Assembly: GCA_011957885.1 (NCBI GenBank)
Contig: BLMO01000113.1
Coordinates: forward strand, 1-64,000
Reading direction: 5' to 3'
Length of the DNA stretch: 64,000 bases
From: Clostridiales bacterium
Lineage (GTDB): Bacteria; Bacillota; Clostridia; Oscillospirales; CAG-272
Shown here: piece by piece, positions 50,485 through 59,826 of the stretch
How positions within the stretch are numbered: position 1 is the first letter of the stretch
Layout of the letters: each line of letters begins with the position of its first letter
Translations under genes and position numbers: made by a program
Notes under the pieces: generated by a model
The model's input: the letters and a program-made list of their open reading frames with translations, nothing else
Database searches by the model: none
Told to the model about the DNA's origin: nothing

Positions 50485-50640
50485 AAAGAAGAAGAACGTG
50501 CTCCGTTCTCACCGTGTCAGTATACTGCACATCGGTTAATAAAGCGTGTGCTCCAAGGCGGGGCATGGGTTTTGTGCGGAGTTGTTCCGCACTTTTTTAT
50601 TTGCAGTATGACCGGTATATCCGGCAAGAGTTTATTATTT
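50485..50640 (+). ncRNA. L20-type ribosomal protein leader of the infC operon
   Basis: A leader of about 170 bases between promoter and infC, with several stems (GTGCTCC repeats at about 50499 and 50548) and an attenuator hairpin at 50574-50592 with T6 after it. Firmicutes infC-rpmI-rplT leaders are bound by L20, which favours termination when L20 is in excess. The identity rests on position and the attenuator; the L20-binding fold was not modelled. Confidence 0.7.
50574..50598 (+). terminator. Attenuator in the infC leader
   Basis: GTGCGGA/TCCGCAC stem (50574-50580, 50586-50592), GTTGT loop, T6 run (50593-50598), 62 bases before infC. Confidence 0.85.
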
Positions 50641-50659
50641 GAAATCGGGGGTGCCAACT

Positions 50660-51223
50660 ATCAGCGCAAAAGAACTTCTCATCAATGATGATATCCGTGC
50701 AAAAGAGGTCCGGCTTTTAGACGAGCAGGGTGAGCAATTGGGTATCAAGAGCCTTGCACAGGCAAAGGATTACGCCTATGAAAAGGGCGTGGATCTGGTT
50801 TGTATTGCGCCGCAGGCTGTTCCGCCGGTATGTCGTGCTATGGATTACGGAAAATTCCGCTATGAGCAGGACAAACGTGCAAAGGAGCAAAAGAAAAAGC
50901 AGCAGATTGTCGAAGTGAAGGAAGTCCAGCTTTCCTGCCGGATTGATAAGCACGATTTTGACATGAAGGTTGCGCGTGCCATCAAATTTTTGCAGGACGG
51001 AAACAAGGTGCGTGTCTGCCTGCGTTTTAAAGGAAGAGAAATGGCACATCAGGATCTTGGACGCGAAGTTGTTACAAGGTTTCAGGAGGCGTGCTCCGAA
51101 TTTTCCACTGCGGATAAAAAAGCCGCTATGGAAGGCAGACAGCTGATCGTATTCCTTACACCGCTGAAAAACGTTCCGAAAAAGGAAAAGCCGGCGCAGG
51201 AAACAGATCAGGCTGTACAGTAA
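50660..51223 (+). CDS. infC: Translation initiation factor IF-3
   Basis: IF-3, about 188 residues: N-terminal LINDDIRAKEVRLLDEQGEQ, linker, and C-terminal KEVQLSCRIDKHDFDMKVAR. It prevents premature 30S-50S joining and checks the start codon. No ATG lies at the expected start. GGGGGTG (50647-50653) sits 6 bases before ATC at 50660, which reads ISAKELLIND. A rare AUC start would parallel the AUU start used for IF-3 self-control in other bacteria. GTG at 50651 is in frame but inside the ribosome site, and TTG at 50639 lacks one. Confidence 0.92.
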   Translation: MSAKELLINDDIRAKEVRLLDEQGEQLGIKSLAQAKDYAYEKGVDLVCIAPQAVPPVCRAMDYGKFRYEQDKRAKEQKKKQQIVEVKEVQLSCRIDKHDFDMKVARAIKFLQDGNKVRVCLRFKGREMAHQDLGREVVTRFQEACSEFSTADKKAAMEGRQLIVFLTPLKNVPKKEKPAQETDQAVQ

Positions 51224-51286
51224 TGTTCACGATAGCAGTTTTACGGATCACCGGAGACTGCATGAGTATAGAAAGGATTTAGGAAA

Positions 51287-51484
51287 ATGGGTAAAATTAA
51301 AACACATAAGGCATCAGCAAAACGGTTTACCGTTACAGGCAGCGGCAAAGTTAAGAGATATCACAGTGCGCATCGCCATAACCTGAGCACAAACAAAACA
51401 CAGAAGCAAAAGAGACGTCTTCGTTCTGCAGATTATGTAAGCCCTGCAATGGAAGCAAACGTAAAACGGCTTATTATGAAATAA
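51287..51484 (+). CDS. rpmI: 50S ribosomal protein L35
   Basis: A 65-residue L35: KIKTHKASAKRFTVTGSGKV, then HRHNLSTNKTQKQKRRLR. Very basic, normal length, second gene of the infC operon, with AAAGGA upstream. Confidence 0.97.
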   Translation: MGKIKTHKASAKRFTVTGSGKVKRYHSAHRHNLSTNKTQKQKRRLRSADYVSPAMEANVKRLIMK

Positions 51485-51565
51485 GGACACGCTCTGTGTG
51501 CGTATTTTCCTGCCCGCCTGCAGCGGGTAATATGAAACTGAATGGACAGAAAGGAATAGAATAAA

Positions 51566-51919
51566 ATGGCAAGAGTTAAAGGCGCAATGATGACGCGCAA
51601 GAGAAGAAAGAGAATTTTAAAGGCAGCCAAAGGATATTGGGGCGCTAAATCCAAGCATTTCAAGATGGCGAAACAGGCCGTAATGAAAAGCGGTAACTAT
51701 GCGTATATCGGTCGTAAGCAGAAGAAGAGAGAATTCAGACAGCTGTGGATTACGCGTATCTCCGCGCAGGCAAAGGCAAACGGCATGAATTATTCACAGT
51801 TCATGAACGGTTTGAAGAAGGCCGGCATTGATCTGAACAGAAAAATGCTTTCTGAAATCGCAATCGCGGATAAGGAAGCGTTTGCAGCTCTTGTTGAAAA
51901 GGCAAAAGCCGCGCTTTGA
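51566..51919 (+). CDS. rplT: 50S ribosomal protein L20
   Basis: A 117-residue L20: [51 protein letters not shown]. It is an early 50S assembly protein and the likely autogenous regulator of this operon through the leader at 50485-50640. Confidence 0.97.
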   Translation: MARVKGAMMTRKRRKRILKAAKGYWGAKSKHFKMAKQAVMKSGNYAYIGRKQKKREFRQLWITRISAQAKANGMNYSQFMNGLKKAGIDLNRKMLSEIAIADKEAFAALVEKAKAAL

Positions 51920-51929
51920 TCGCAAAAAT

Positions 51930-51963
51930 GAACCCAACGGGATCTCCCGCGTGGGTTCTTTTC
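51930..51963 (+). terminator. Terminator after rplT
   Basis: GAACCCA...TGGGTTC stem with an inner GGGA/TCCC part, followed by TTTTC, 10 bases past the stop codon. Confidence 0.8.
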
Positions 51964-52021
51964 ATTGCAGACAGAGATTGTTTATTAGTAGTCCCGATAT
52001 GAGATTTGATTTGGAGGCACA

Positions 52022-52804
52022 ATGGAAACAACCTATATTACATCCAGAACCAATCCCCTTGTGATTTCATTTGCCAAGCTTGCAGAGAAAAAAGAACGGG
52101 ATAAAACGGGACTGTATATTGCAGAAGGGTATAAGCTGTGTGCGGAAGCCTGTGGGCGCGTGAGTGTTGCGTATGTGGTTCTGCGGCAGGATCGTGAGCA
52201 GGATGCAGCATATGCGGAGCTTGCACAGCGCAGCGGCGGTGCATGTATAATCCTTTCAGAACCTGCATATGACAAAATTACAAAGGATCACACGCCCGAT
52301 GGTATTCTTTTTGTTATACAAATGGAGTCTCGAGAAATTCCTGCGGATTTGACGGGTGAGCGGATTTGCATATTGGACGGACTGCAGGATCCGGGGAATG
52401 TTGGGACTATTATCCGAACCGCAGCTGCACTGGGATTTGATCGGGTATTTCTGCATGAATGTGCAGATGCATATAATCCGAAAGTGATCCGTGCTACCAT
52501 GGGAGCTTTTTTCAAAATATTTGTCAGTCCCTGTGATGCCCTTGAAGAAACAATTCCTTGCTTACAGCAGGCAGGACGGCGCGTTCTTGCGGCGGCACTG
52601 TCTGATATAGGAATTACATTGGGGAAGGATGTGCTTTTTCCAGCGGATTGTCTTATTCTGGGAAATGAAGGACACGGCGTTTCTGACATTGCCCTTCGTT
52701 TATGCGATACAACGATCAAGATTCCCATGACGGAGAAAACAGAAAGCCTGAATGCAGCAGCAGCGGCAGCTGTGCTTTTGTGGGAATACAGCAAGCTGCA
52801 ATAA
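52022..52804 (+). CDS. SpoU/TrmH-family RNA 2'-O-methyltransferase
   Basis: A 260-residue SPOUT methyltransferase. The N-terminal L30e-like substrate-binding part (SRTNPLVISFAKLAEKKERD, YIAEGYKLCAEA) precedes the trefoil-knot core with motifs DPGNVGTIIRTAAALG, ILGNEGHGVSD and ESLNAAAAAAVLLWE. It methylates a 2'-OH in rRNA or tRNA using SAM; the target nucleotide is not determined. The same neighbours (rplT before) occur in many Firmicutes (YsgA-like). Confidence 0.88.
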   Translation: METTYITSRTNPLVISFAKLAEKKERDKTGLYIAEGYKLCAEACGRVSVAYVVLRQDREQDAAYAELAQRSGGACIILSEPAYDKITKDHTPDGILFVIQMESREIPADLTGERICILDGLQDPGNVGTIIRTAAALGFDRVFLHECADAYNPKVIRATMGAFFKIFVSPCDALEETIPCLQQAGRRVLAAALSDIGITLGKDVLFPADCLILGNEGHGVSDIALRLCDTTIKIPMTEKTESLNAAAAAAVLLWEYSKLQ

Positions 52805-52859
52805 AGCTTACAAATTGGGAGGGCGCTGCAAGGTAAAACCTCTGCTGCGCTATATAAAA

Positions 52860-54188
52860 ATGAAAGATGAAAGAAAATACTGGCTTTGGCTGTCCCATGC
52901 ATGCGGTGTTGGCAGTAAGTGTGCGGTCAGTCTTGTCCGGGCGTTTCACAGTGCAAAAGAAGTGTACAAGGCGAAAGAAAAGGATCTGGCGAATTGCGGC
53001 GTGCGTATTGAAAATAAAGTTCTTGCCAGACTTTTGCGCAAGGATATAGCGGAAGAAGAATCTATCCTGAAATGGTGCGATGATTCAGGTGCGCAGGTGA
53101 TCGTTCCCGGCGATGGAGTATATCCCAAAAGTCTTTTATCGCTGCAGGATATGCCTATGGTGCTGTATTGTCTGGGATCGCTTCCGGACTTTGACAATTT
53201 GTTCAGCTGCGCTGTTGTAGGCACACGCACAATGTCAGAGTACGGTAAGAAAATGGCATGTGAGATCGGTGCCGGTCTTGCGCGTGCAGGGGCGTGCCTG
53301 ATCAGCGGACTTGCTTTGGGTGTGGACGGAGCTGCCATGGCAGCGGCTCTGGAAGAAGGCGGAGTAACTGTAGCGGTGCTTGGCTGCGGAATTGATGTGA
53401 TTTATCCTAAACAGCATCAATCCCTGTTTGAGCATGTCAAGCATAGCGGCGCGATTCTTACAGAGTATGCTCCTGGCGTTTCCCCCAATGGATGTAATTT
53501 TCCAATACGCAATCGGATTATCAGTGGACTCTCACAGGGCGTTTGCGTGATTGAGGGAGAAATGAAAAGCGGCGCATTGATTACAGCGCGTCACGGGCTT
53601 TATCAGGGACGTGATGTGTATGCCGTGCCCGGACGTGTCGGTGACAAGAACTCCGATGGAGCAAATTACTTGCTGACACAGGGAGCAGTGCCTGTTACAA
53701 AAGCCATAGATATTGTCTCAAACTATGAATTCTTGTATCCTCATACCCTGAAAGTGGGCAGAGCAGCGATGACGCAGCTTCCGGTAGATGTGGATGGTGC
53801 TGTGCGCAGGCATCAGATAGCAAAGCGCGGTCAGGATAGGAAAGCTGTTTGGGCAGATGGGTCTGCACAGCAGAATGCCCCCCGGTCGGAGAAAACGAAG
53901 AAAATCAGAAAGGCGCCGATTTTACCGCCGCTGGAAGAGTCAGAAAAGCCCAATCCCATCAATATGGATGCGCTGGATGCGGCAGATTTGAAAATCTACG
54001 AGGCAATGGAGCCGGATGTGCCTATGCTGCCGGACGAGATTGCCCGCAAGGGATTTCCATTGCAGCAGGTTATGACTTCTATGACAATGCTGGAAATTGC
54101 AGGCGCGGTTGAGGCAGGCGCCGGAGGATATTTTCTGAAACGCGCATCGGATATTATATCCAGCAGGGAACCAAATCCTGATGAATGA
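52860..54188 (+). CDS. dprA: DNA processing protein DprA
   Basis: A 442-residue DprA/Smf that loads RecA on incoming ssDNA in transformation. A SAM-like N-terminus (YWLWLSHACGVGSKCAVSLV), a Rossmann core (VVGTRTMSEYGKKMA, ISGLALGVDGAAMAAAL, GCGIDVIYPKQH, SEYAPG-like TEYAPGVSPNGCNFPIRNRI), a charged linker (about 330-365) and a winged helix (DLKIYEAMEPDVPMLPDEIA). It lies directly before topA, the usual order. The start is the ATG at 52860; a GGGAGGG 37 bases upstream has no in-frame start near it. Confidence 0.9.
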   Translation: MKDERKYWLWLSHACGVGSKCAVSLVRAFHSAKEVYKAKEKDLANCGVRIENKVLARLLRKDIAEEESILKWCDDSGAQVIVPGDGVYPKSLLSLQDMPMVLYCLGSLPDFDNLFSCAVVGTRTMSEYGKKMACEIGAGLARAGACLISGLALGVDGAAMAAALEEGGVTVAVLGCGIDVIYPKQHQSLFEHVKHSGAILTEYAPGVSPNGCNFPIRNRIISGLSQGVCVIEGEMKSGALITARHGLYQGRDVYAVPGRVGDKNSDGANYLLTQGAVPVTKAIDIVSNYEFLYPHTLKVGRAAMTQLPVDVDGAVRRHQIAKRGQDRKAVWADGSAQQNAPRSEKTKKIRKAPILPPLEESEKPNPINMDALDAADLKIYEAMEPDVPMLPDEIARKGFPLQQVMTSMTMLEIAGAVEAGAGGYFLKRASDIISSREPNPDE

Positions 54189-54211
54189 GATAATATATTT
54201 TTCATTTCCTC

Positions 54212-54240
54212 TTGCAAAAAAGAGGACAGATGCGTATAAT
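54212..54240 (+). promoter_or_regulatory. Promoter of topA
   Basis: TTGCAA (54212-54217), 17-base spacer, TATAAT (54235-54240). Confidence 0.75.
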
Positions 54241-54246
54241 AAACCG

Positions 54247-54392
54247 TGAATTGTCACATATACCTTTTATATCACATATAAAAATGACAGAATTTCTTTC
54301 GTGAAAAATGGAGCCAGTCTTGCTTCAAATACGCTTTTTCACGGCTTTCCTTGTGCTGATGGGCACAAAGTCAAGAAAGGCATGGTTGTTGA
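54247..54392 (+). other. Structured 5' leader of topA
   Basis: About 146 bases with an inverted repeat CGTGAAAAA/TTTTTCACG (54300-54308, 54335-54343) and a short stem TTGTGC/GCACAA (54351-54356, 54363-54368) near the start codon. No known riboswitch consensus was recognised. Confidence 0.4.
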
Positions 54393-56663
54393 ATGACCAA
54401 TTTAGTTATCGTGGAGTCTCCTGCAAAAGCAACGACAATCAAAGGATATCTTGGACCAAGCTACCGCGTTGTTGCTTCTAAAGGTCACGTTCGTGATTTA
54501 CCTAAATCTACACTTGGAATTGATATAGAAAATCATTTCAGTCCCCATTATATCAATATTCGCGGGAAAGGGGATCTGATTAAAGAACTGAAAAAGGAAG
54601 CGAAAAATGCTGACAGAGTATTTCTGGCAACTGACCCTGACCGGGAGGGCGAAGCCATATCCTGGCATTTGTCCACTGCGCTTGGAATCCCCGTTGATAA
54701 TGTAAAACGTATTACGTTTAATGAAATTACCAAAAGTGCCGTTAAGGAAGCGATTAAGGCACCCCGCGGATTGGATATGGATTTGGTGAACGCACAGCAG
54801 GCGCGCCGGATTCTGGACCGTATCGTTGGTTATAAGCTCAGCCCGTTTCTGTGGAAAACGGTGCAGAGCGGATTGTCTGCCGGACGTGTTCAGTCTGTGG
54901 CAACGCGGATCATTGTGGAACGGGAAAATGAGATCCGTGCTTTCAATCCGAAAGAATATTGGACAATTGATGCAGTACTTGCTACAGCGAAAGGAAAAGA
55001 ACTGACAGTTCGTTTCTATGGACGAGCAGGGAAAAAGGAGAAAATGGAGCTTCCTGATGAACAGGCAGCACAGACAGTTTGTGACGCAGTGAAGGGAAAA
55101 ACCTTTACCGCTACAGATATCCGCAAGGGAACAAAGCAAAAATCTCCCGCCCCGCCTTTTACAACTTCCACCATGCAGCAGGAAGCTTCCAAAAAGCTGA
55201 ATTTCCAGTCGCAGCGTACGATGCGTGTAGCGCAGGAACTGTATGAAGGAGTCAATTTGGGTTCCGACGGCGGTGTGCAGGGTTTGATTACCTATATGCG
55301 TACAGACTCCCTGCGGATTGCAGCGGAAGCTCAGACTGCCGCCAGAGAATATATACTGGATAAATACGGCGAAAAATATTGTCCGAAGGAAGCACGTAAT
55401 TATAAATCTAAAGCCAATTCCCAAAACGCGCACGAAGCCATTCGTCCCTCCTCTATGGCGTTGGACCCTGCAAAGGTGAAAAAACATCTGTCCCGGGATC
55501 AGTATCGCCTGTATAAGTTGATCTGGGATCGGTTTATGGCAAGTCAGATGGCAAACGCGCAGCTTGCAACGGTTGCATTGGATATGGAGTGTGCCGGATA
55601 TCTTTTCCGTGCTACCGGTTATACAGTAACCTTTGATGGATATATGACTGTATACGAAGAAACCTTGGAATCGGAAAAGGAAGAAAAAGAGGAAAAAGAT
55701 AAAAATAAACGTCTGCCGGCTGTGGAAAAGGGCGATATGCTGGAAAATAAGAATATTTTGCCTGCTCAGCATTTTACAGAGCCGCCGCCGCGTTATACAG
55801 AAGCATCCCTTATTAAATTTTTGGAAGAAAAGGGAATTGGCAGACCTTCTACCTACACCCCGATTATTACGATAATCAACTCCAGAGGATATGTTACCCG
55901 TGAGGGAAAATCCCTTGTTCCTACTCCGCTTGGCGAAGTAACTACGAAAATTATGATTGAGTCTTTCCCGGATATTGTAGATTATCAGTTTACAGCTTCT
56001 ATGGAAGATCAGTTGGACTGTATCGAAAACGGTAAGGAAAATATGGAGTCGGTGCTGTCCGGCTTCTACGATGGATTTGCCAAAGAACTGGAAGCGGCGC
56101 AAAGCACCGTTTCCAAAGAGGATATACAGCTTCCTGTAGAAGAAACAGATATTGTCTGCGAGCTGTGCGGCAGTAAAATGATCGTGAAAAAGGGACGGTA
56201 TGGCAAATTCGCCGCATGCCCCAACTACCCTACTTGCAAGAATACCAAGCCTCTCAACAAAAAAGAAGAGGGAACGGAGGGGAAAGAGCCGGAAATCGCC
56301 CCCTTCAAATGTGAAGTCTGCGGTTCCGATATGGTGCTGCGTTCCGGGCGGTACGGTGCATTTTATGCCTGTGTGAAATATCCCACCTGTAAATTTACCA
56401 AGCAAAAGGTAAAGGAACTTGGGGTAAGCTGTCCCCAGTGCGGCAGTCCGCTTGTGACGAAATACGGAAAAAACCGAACGGTTTTTTATAGCTGTTCAAA
56501 ATATCCGGATTGTGACTTCTCTTCATGGGATTTACCAACTGCGGAGAAATGCCCGGACTGCGGAGAAATGCTTTATCGTAAAAAAGGAAAAAATATGCTG
56601 ATTTGTAAAAAAGACGGCTGCGGCTATAAACGGGATCTCCCTGCAGAGGATGCACAGGCATGA
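54393..56663 (+). CDS. topA: DNA topoisomerase I
   Basis: A 756-residue type IA topoisomerase that relaxes negative supercoils. TOPRIM with LVIVESPAKATTIKGYLG and ATDPDREGEAISWHL; catalytic Tyr in GLITYMRTDS (about residue 300); HEAIRPS. The C-terminal 170 residues carry four zinc ribbons (CELCGSKM/CPNYPTC, CEVCGSDM/CVKYPTC, CPQCGSPL/CSKYPDC, CPDCGEML/CKKDGC). Length is typical of Firmicutes. It overlaps trmFO by 4 bases. A 635-codon opposite-strand frame is a shadow. Confidence 0.96.
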   Translation: MTNLVIVESPAKATTIKGYLGPSYRVVASKGHVRDLPKSTLGIDIENHFSPHYINIRGKGDLIKELKKEAKNADRVFLATDPDREGEAISWHLSTALGIPVDNVKRITFNEITKSAVKEAIKAPRGLDMDLVNAQQARRILDRIVGYKLSPFLWKTVQSGLSAGRVQSVATRIIVERENEIRAFNPKEYWTIDAVLATAKGKELTVRFYGRAGKKEKMELPDEQAAQTVCDAVKGKTFTATDIRKGTKQKSPAPPFTTSTMQQEASKKLNFQSQRTMRVAQELYEGVNLGSDGGVQGLITYMRTDSLRIAAEAQTAAREYILDKYGEKYCPKEARNYKSKANSQNAHEAIRPSSMALDPAKVKKHLSRDQYRLYKLIWDRFMASQMANAQLATVALDMECAGYLFRATGYTVTFDGYMTVYEETLESEKEEKEEKDKNKRLPAVEKGDMLENKNILPAQHFTEPPPRYTEASLIKFLEEKGIGRPSTYTPIITIINSRGYVTREGKSLVPTPLGEVTTKIMIESFPDIVDYQFTASMEDQLDCIENGKENMESVLSGFYDGFAKELEAAQSTVSKEDIQLPVEETDIVCELCGSKMIVKKGRYGKFAACPNYPTCKNTKPLNKKEEGTEGKEPEIAPFKCEVCGSDMVLRSGRYGAFYACVKYPTCKFTKQKVKELGVSCPQCGSPLVTKYGKNRTVFYSCSKYPDCDFSSWDLPTAEKCPDCGEMLYRKKGKNMLICKKDGCGYKRDLPAEDAQA

Positions 56664-57985
56664 CGGTAACAGTAATCGGCGCAGGTCTGGCAGGCTGTGA
56701 AGCAGCCTATCAGGCGGCACGCCTAGGAGCAGATGTGGTGCTGTATGAAATGAAGCCGAAGAAAATGACACCCGCTCATTCATACAAGGGATTTGCAGAA
56801 CTGGTTTGTTCCAATTCCCTGCGCAGTGCAGATATAACCAGCGGAGTGGGTCTCTTAAAAGAAGAGCTTGCCCGCATGGGTTCGCTTATCATGGAAGCTG
56901 CAAAAGCAACGAGCGTACCTGCCGGCGGTGCGATGGCGGTGGATCGCACTGCCTTTTCCGATTATATCACGGAAAAAATCCGTACAAATTCGAAAATTCA
57001 GATTATAGAAGAAGAAGTGACAAAAATTCCTGAGAATGGAATCACGATCATTGCAACTGGTCCTCTCACTTCCGATGCGCTGGCAGGTGAAATTGCAGAA
57101 TTGGTAGGCGGCAAACAGCTTTCTTTCTTTGACGCGGCAGCACCAATTGTAGACTATTCCACCATTGATATGGATAAAGCGTTTTTTGCTTCCAGATATG
57201 GCAAAGGAACACCGGACTATATCAATTGTCCGATGAATAAGGAAGAATATACAGCTTTTTATGAAGCGCTGATTACGGCTGAAGAAGCGCAGCTTCATGA
57301 CTTTGAAAAAGGAGAAAAGCTGAAGGTTTTTGAAGGCTGTATGCCGGTGGAGGTTATGGCGCGCCGGGGAGAAGATACGCTGCGGTTCGGTCCCATGAAA
57401 CCGGTAGGAATCAGCCGCCCCGGAACGGATGAAAGATATTACGCTGTGGTGCAGCTCCGTAAGGAAAACCGGGAAGGCACTATGTATAATTTGGTAGGCT
57501 TTCAAACGCATCTGACTTTTCCGGAGCAGCGGCGTGTGTTTCGGATGATTCCCGGTCTGGAAAATGCTGCTTTTATGCGATACGGTGTAATGCACAGAAA
57601 TACGTTTCTGCATTCACCGATGTTGCTGAACGCCGATTATTCTATGCGGGAGCGGAATAATCTCTTTTTTGCCGGTCAGATGACAGGCGTAGAAGGATAC
57701 GTGGAATCGGCGGCTTCCGGATTTGTTGCAGGAATTTCCGCCGCACGCCGGGGAATTGGCGCAGGAGAAACACTATTCCCGAATACGACTATGATCGGCG
57801 CTATGGCACGTTACGTAAGCGAGGGCGGAGCAGCGGCATTTCAGCCAATGAATGCAAACTTTGGTATTATTCCAAATCCGCCGGAAAAGATCCGAGGCGG
57901 TAAAAAAATCCGTTATGCGTTTTATGCGCAGCGTGCTTTGGATGAAATAGATAACTTAATGGATAAAGGATTTTTTAACATATGA
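56660..57985 (+). CDS. trmFO: FADH2/folate-dependent tRNA uracil-54 C5-methyltransferase
   Basis: A 441-residue TrmFO, making ribothymidine-54 in tRNA from methylenetetrahydrofolate. Rossmann motif VIGAGLAGCEAAYQAARLG at the N-terminus, KMTPAHSYKGFAELVCSNSL with a conserved Cys, FEGCMPVEVMARRGEDTLRF carrying the catalytic Cys, and AGQMTGVEGYVESAASG. It is coupled to topA upstream and plsX downstream by ATGA overlaps. Confidence 0.95.
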   Translation: MTVTVIGAGLAGCEAAYQAARLGADVVLYEMKPKKMTPAHSYKGFAELVCSNSLRSADITSGVGLLKEELARMGSLIMEAAKATSVPAGGAMAVDRTAFSDYITEKIRTNSKIQIIEEEVTKIPENGITIIATGPLTSDALAGEIAELVGGKQLSFFDAAAPIVDYSTIDMDKAFFASRYGKGTPDYINCPMNKEEYTAFYEALITAEEAQLHDFEKGEKLKVFEGCMPVEVMARRGEDTLRFGPMKPVGISRPGTDERYYAVVQLRKENREGTMYNLVGFQTHLTFPEQRRVFRMIPGLENAAFMRYGVMHRNTFLHSPMLLNADYSMRERNNLFFAGQMTGVEGYVESAASGFVAGISAARRGIGAGETLFPNTTMIGAMARYVSEGGAAAFQPMNANFGIIPNPPEKIRGGKKIRYAFYAQRALDEIDNLMDKGFFNI

Positions 57986-58983
57986 AAATCATAGTGGATG
58001 CAATGGGCGGCGATTACGCTCCCTTGGAAGTGGTAAAGGGTACGGCGCTTGCCGCCGGACAATATCCGCAGGCGCAACTGATTCTGACCGGGAATGAAGA
58101 AAAAATCCGCAGTGCGGCAAAAGAAGCGGATGTGACCTTGGACGGCGTGCAGATTGTACATGCGGAGGAAGTCATTACTATGGAAGACGACCCCATGTCC
58201 ATTTTGAAATCGAAAAGGAATTCATCTATGGGCGCAGGTCTGAGACTGCTGCGCGAGGATGGTGACGCGTTTATATCTGCCGGAAATACAGGTGCGCTGC
58301 ACACAGGCGCATCCCTGATTGTACGCTGCCTGCCGGGTGTGCATCGAGCATGTATCGGAACCGTTCTGCCTTTTGTAACGCCGGTTCTTTTGCTGGACAG
58401 CGGCGCAAACGCATCCATTCAGCCGGAGTATCTTGCCCAGTGGGCGCTGACAGGCACGGTGTATGCATCTAAAATTCTTGGTGTGGAAAACCCCAGAGTG
58501 GGACTTTTAAATATCGGCAGTGAGGAAACCAAAGGGACGCCTGCGGTAGCGGCTGCTTATAAAATCTTGAAGGAGCTTCCCGGTATTCAATTTGTCGGGA
58601 ACGTGGAAGCAAGAGAAGTTCCGTTTGGAAAATGCGATATCCTGCTTACGGACGGATTTACCGGTAACATCCTTTTGAAATACACAGAAGGCATGGGCGC
58701 AATGTTCTTCGGTATGATCAAGGAATTATTCTATCAGAATGCTGTAACAAAGGTTGCAGCGCTGGCGGTGAAAAAGGGACTTCGGAATATCCGGAATACC
58801 TTTGACGCCTCCGCTTACGGTGCCGCGCCGATTATCGGCATTGCAAAGCCTGTGTTCAAAGCCCATGGAAATTCCGATGCACCGACTGTTGCAAACGCGG
58901 TGCGGCAGGCTGTGCGGTATCTGGAAAGCGGTGCGGCACGCGCCATGGCGGAGTTGTCCTTCGTTGGCGCACAGGCAGAATAA
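57982..58983 (+). CDS. plsX: Phosphate acyltransferase PlsX
   Basis: A 333-residue peripheral membrane enzyme forming acyl-phosphate from acyl-ACP for phospholipid synthesis. KIIVDAMGGDYAPLEVVKG, SMGAGLRLL, SAGNTGALHTGAS, then LLTDGFTGNILLKYTEG. It overlaps trmFO and is followed 38 bases later by rnc. In many Firmicutes acpP sits between plsX and rnc; here it is absent. Confidence 0.95.
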   Translation: MKIIVDAMGGDYAPLEVVKGTALAAGQYPQAQLILTGNEEKIRSAAKEADVTLDGVQIVHAEEVITMEDDPMSILKSKRNSSMGAGLRLLREDGDAFISAGNTGALHTGASLIVRCLPGVHRACIGTVLPFVTPVLLLDSGANASIQPEYLAQWALTGTVYASKILGVENPRVGLLNIGSEETKGTPAVAAAYKILKELPGIQFVGNVEAREVPFGKCDILLTDGFTGNILLKYTEGMGAMFFGMIKELFYQNAVTKVAALAVKKGLRNIRNTFDASAYGAAPIIGIAKPVFKAHGNSDAPTVANAVRQAVRYLESGAARAMAELSFVGAQAE

Positions 58984-59021
58984 TAACGCGATATGATTAT
59001 GTATGATAAGGAAGTTTAGCC

Positions 59022-59756
59022 ATGTCTGAAAATGTAAAACTGCCATTGGATTCCAGTTCTCTGGAAAAAACAATCGGATATACTTTTCACAACCGGAAAC
59101 TTTTGCAAACGGCGCTGACTCATTCCTCCTATACAAATGAACTGCGTTCCAAAGGGATAGACAGTCAGTGCAACGAACGGCTGGAGTTCTTGGGGGATTC
59201 CGTTTTGTCTGTGATTGTAAGTCGGTTTTTGTTCAGAGAGTTTGCTTCCCGGCAGGAAGGGGATCTTACAAAAATCCGTGCAGCAGTCGTTTGTGAAAAG
59301 GCGCTTGCAAAATATGCAGCAAAAATTTCCCTGGGAGATTATATGCTTTTAGGGCACGGAGAGGATAAAAACGACGGCAGACACCGTCCTTCCATTACGG
59401 CGGATGCTTTTGAAGCCCTGCTCGGCGCGTTTTATATAGATTCCGGTTATGACTGCGACAAAATAGCTGTTTTTTTGCTTCCCTTTGTGCAGGAGGAAAT
59501 TGCCTTTACCGGGGAAGATGCATCTTTCATAGATTATAAAACAGCATTACAGCAGATTGTGCAGCAGGCAAGCGGGGAAAAGCTGCGGTATGTTTTAGTG
59601 GGCGAAAGTGGACCGGATCACGACAAGGTTTTTCAGGTGGAAGCACGGCTGAATTCCAATGTGATCGGACACGGGAGCGGGAATACCAAGCGTGCCGCGG
59701 AACAGAATGCCGCTAAGGAAGCGCTGGAGCTTTTCGGAAATCCGGAACAGAAGTAA
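59022..59756 (+). CDS. rnc: Ribonuclease III
   Basis: A 244-residue RNase III that processes rRNA and other dsRNA. The catalytic signature NERLEFLGDSVLSVIVS (about 48-64) and the second acidic site TADAFEALLGAFYID are intact; a dsRBD follows (DYKTALQQIVQQASG, then GSGNTKRAAEQNAAKEAL). It precedes the radical SAM gene and smc; rnc-smc linkage is conserved in Firmicutes. Confidence 0.96.
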   Translation: MSENVKLPLDSSSLEKTIGYTFHNRKLLQTALTHSSYTNELRSKGIDSQCNERLEFLGDSVLSVIVSRFLFREFASRQEGDLTKIRAAVVCEKALAKYAAKISLGDYMLLGHGEDKNDGRHRPSITADAFEALLGAFYIDSGYDCDKIAVFLLPFVQEEIAFTGEDASFIDYKTALQQIVQQASGEKLRYVLVGESGPDHDKVFQVEARLNSNVIGHGSGNTKRAAEQNAAKEALELFGNPEQK

Positions 59757-59760
59757 CTGC

Positions 59761-59792
59761 AGCGGAATGAACCTCTCCGGATTCATTCCGCT
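59761..59792 (+). other. Stem-loop after rnc
   Basis: Perfect 11-bp stem (59761-59771 with 59782-59792, 10-base loop), 5 bases past the rnc stop, without a T-run. Possibly a 3' stabiliser or an RNase III target. Confidence 0.5.
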
Positions 59793-59826
59793 ATAACTTG
59801 TACCGCCGCAGGAAAGGAGCCTACTT

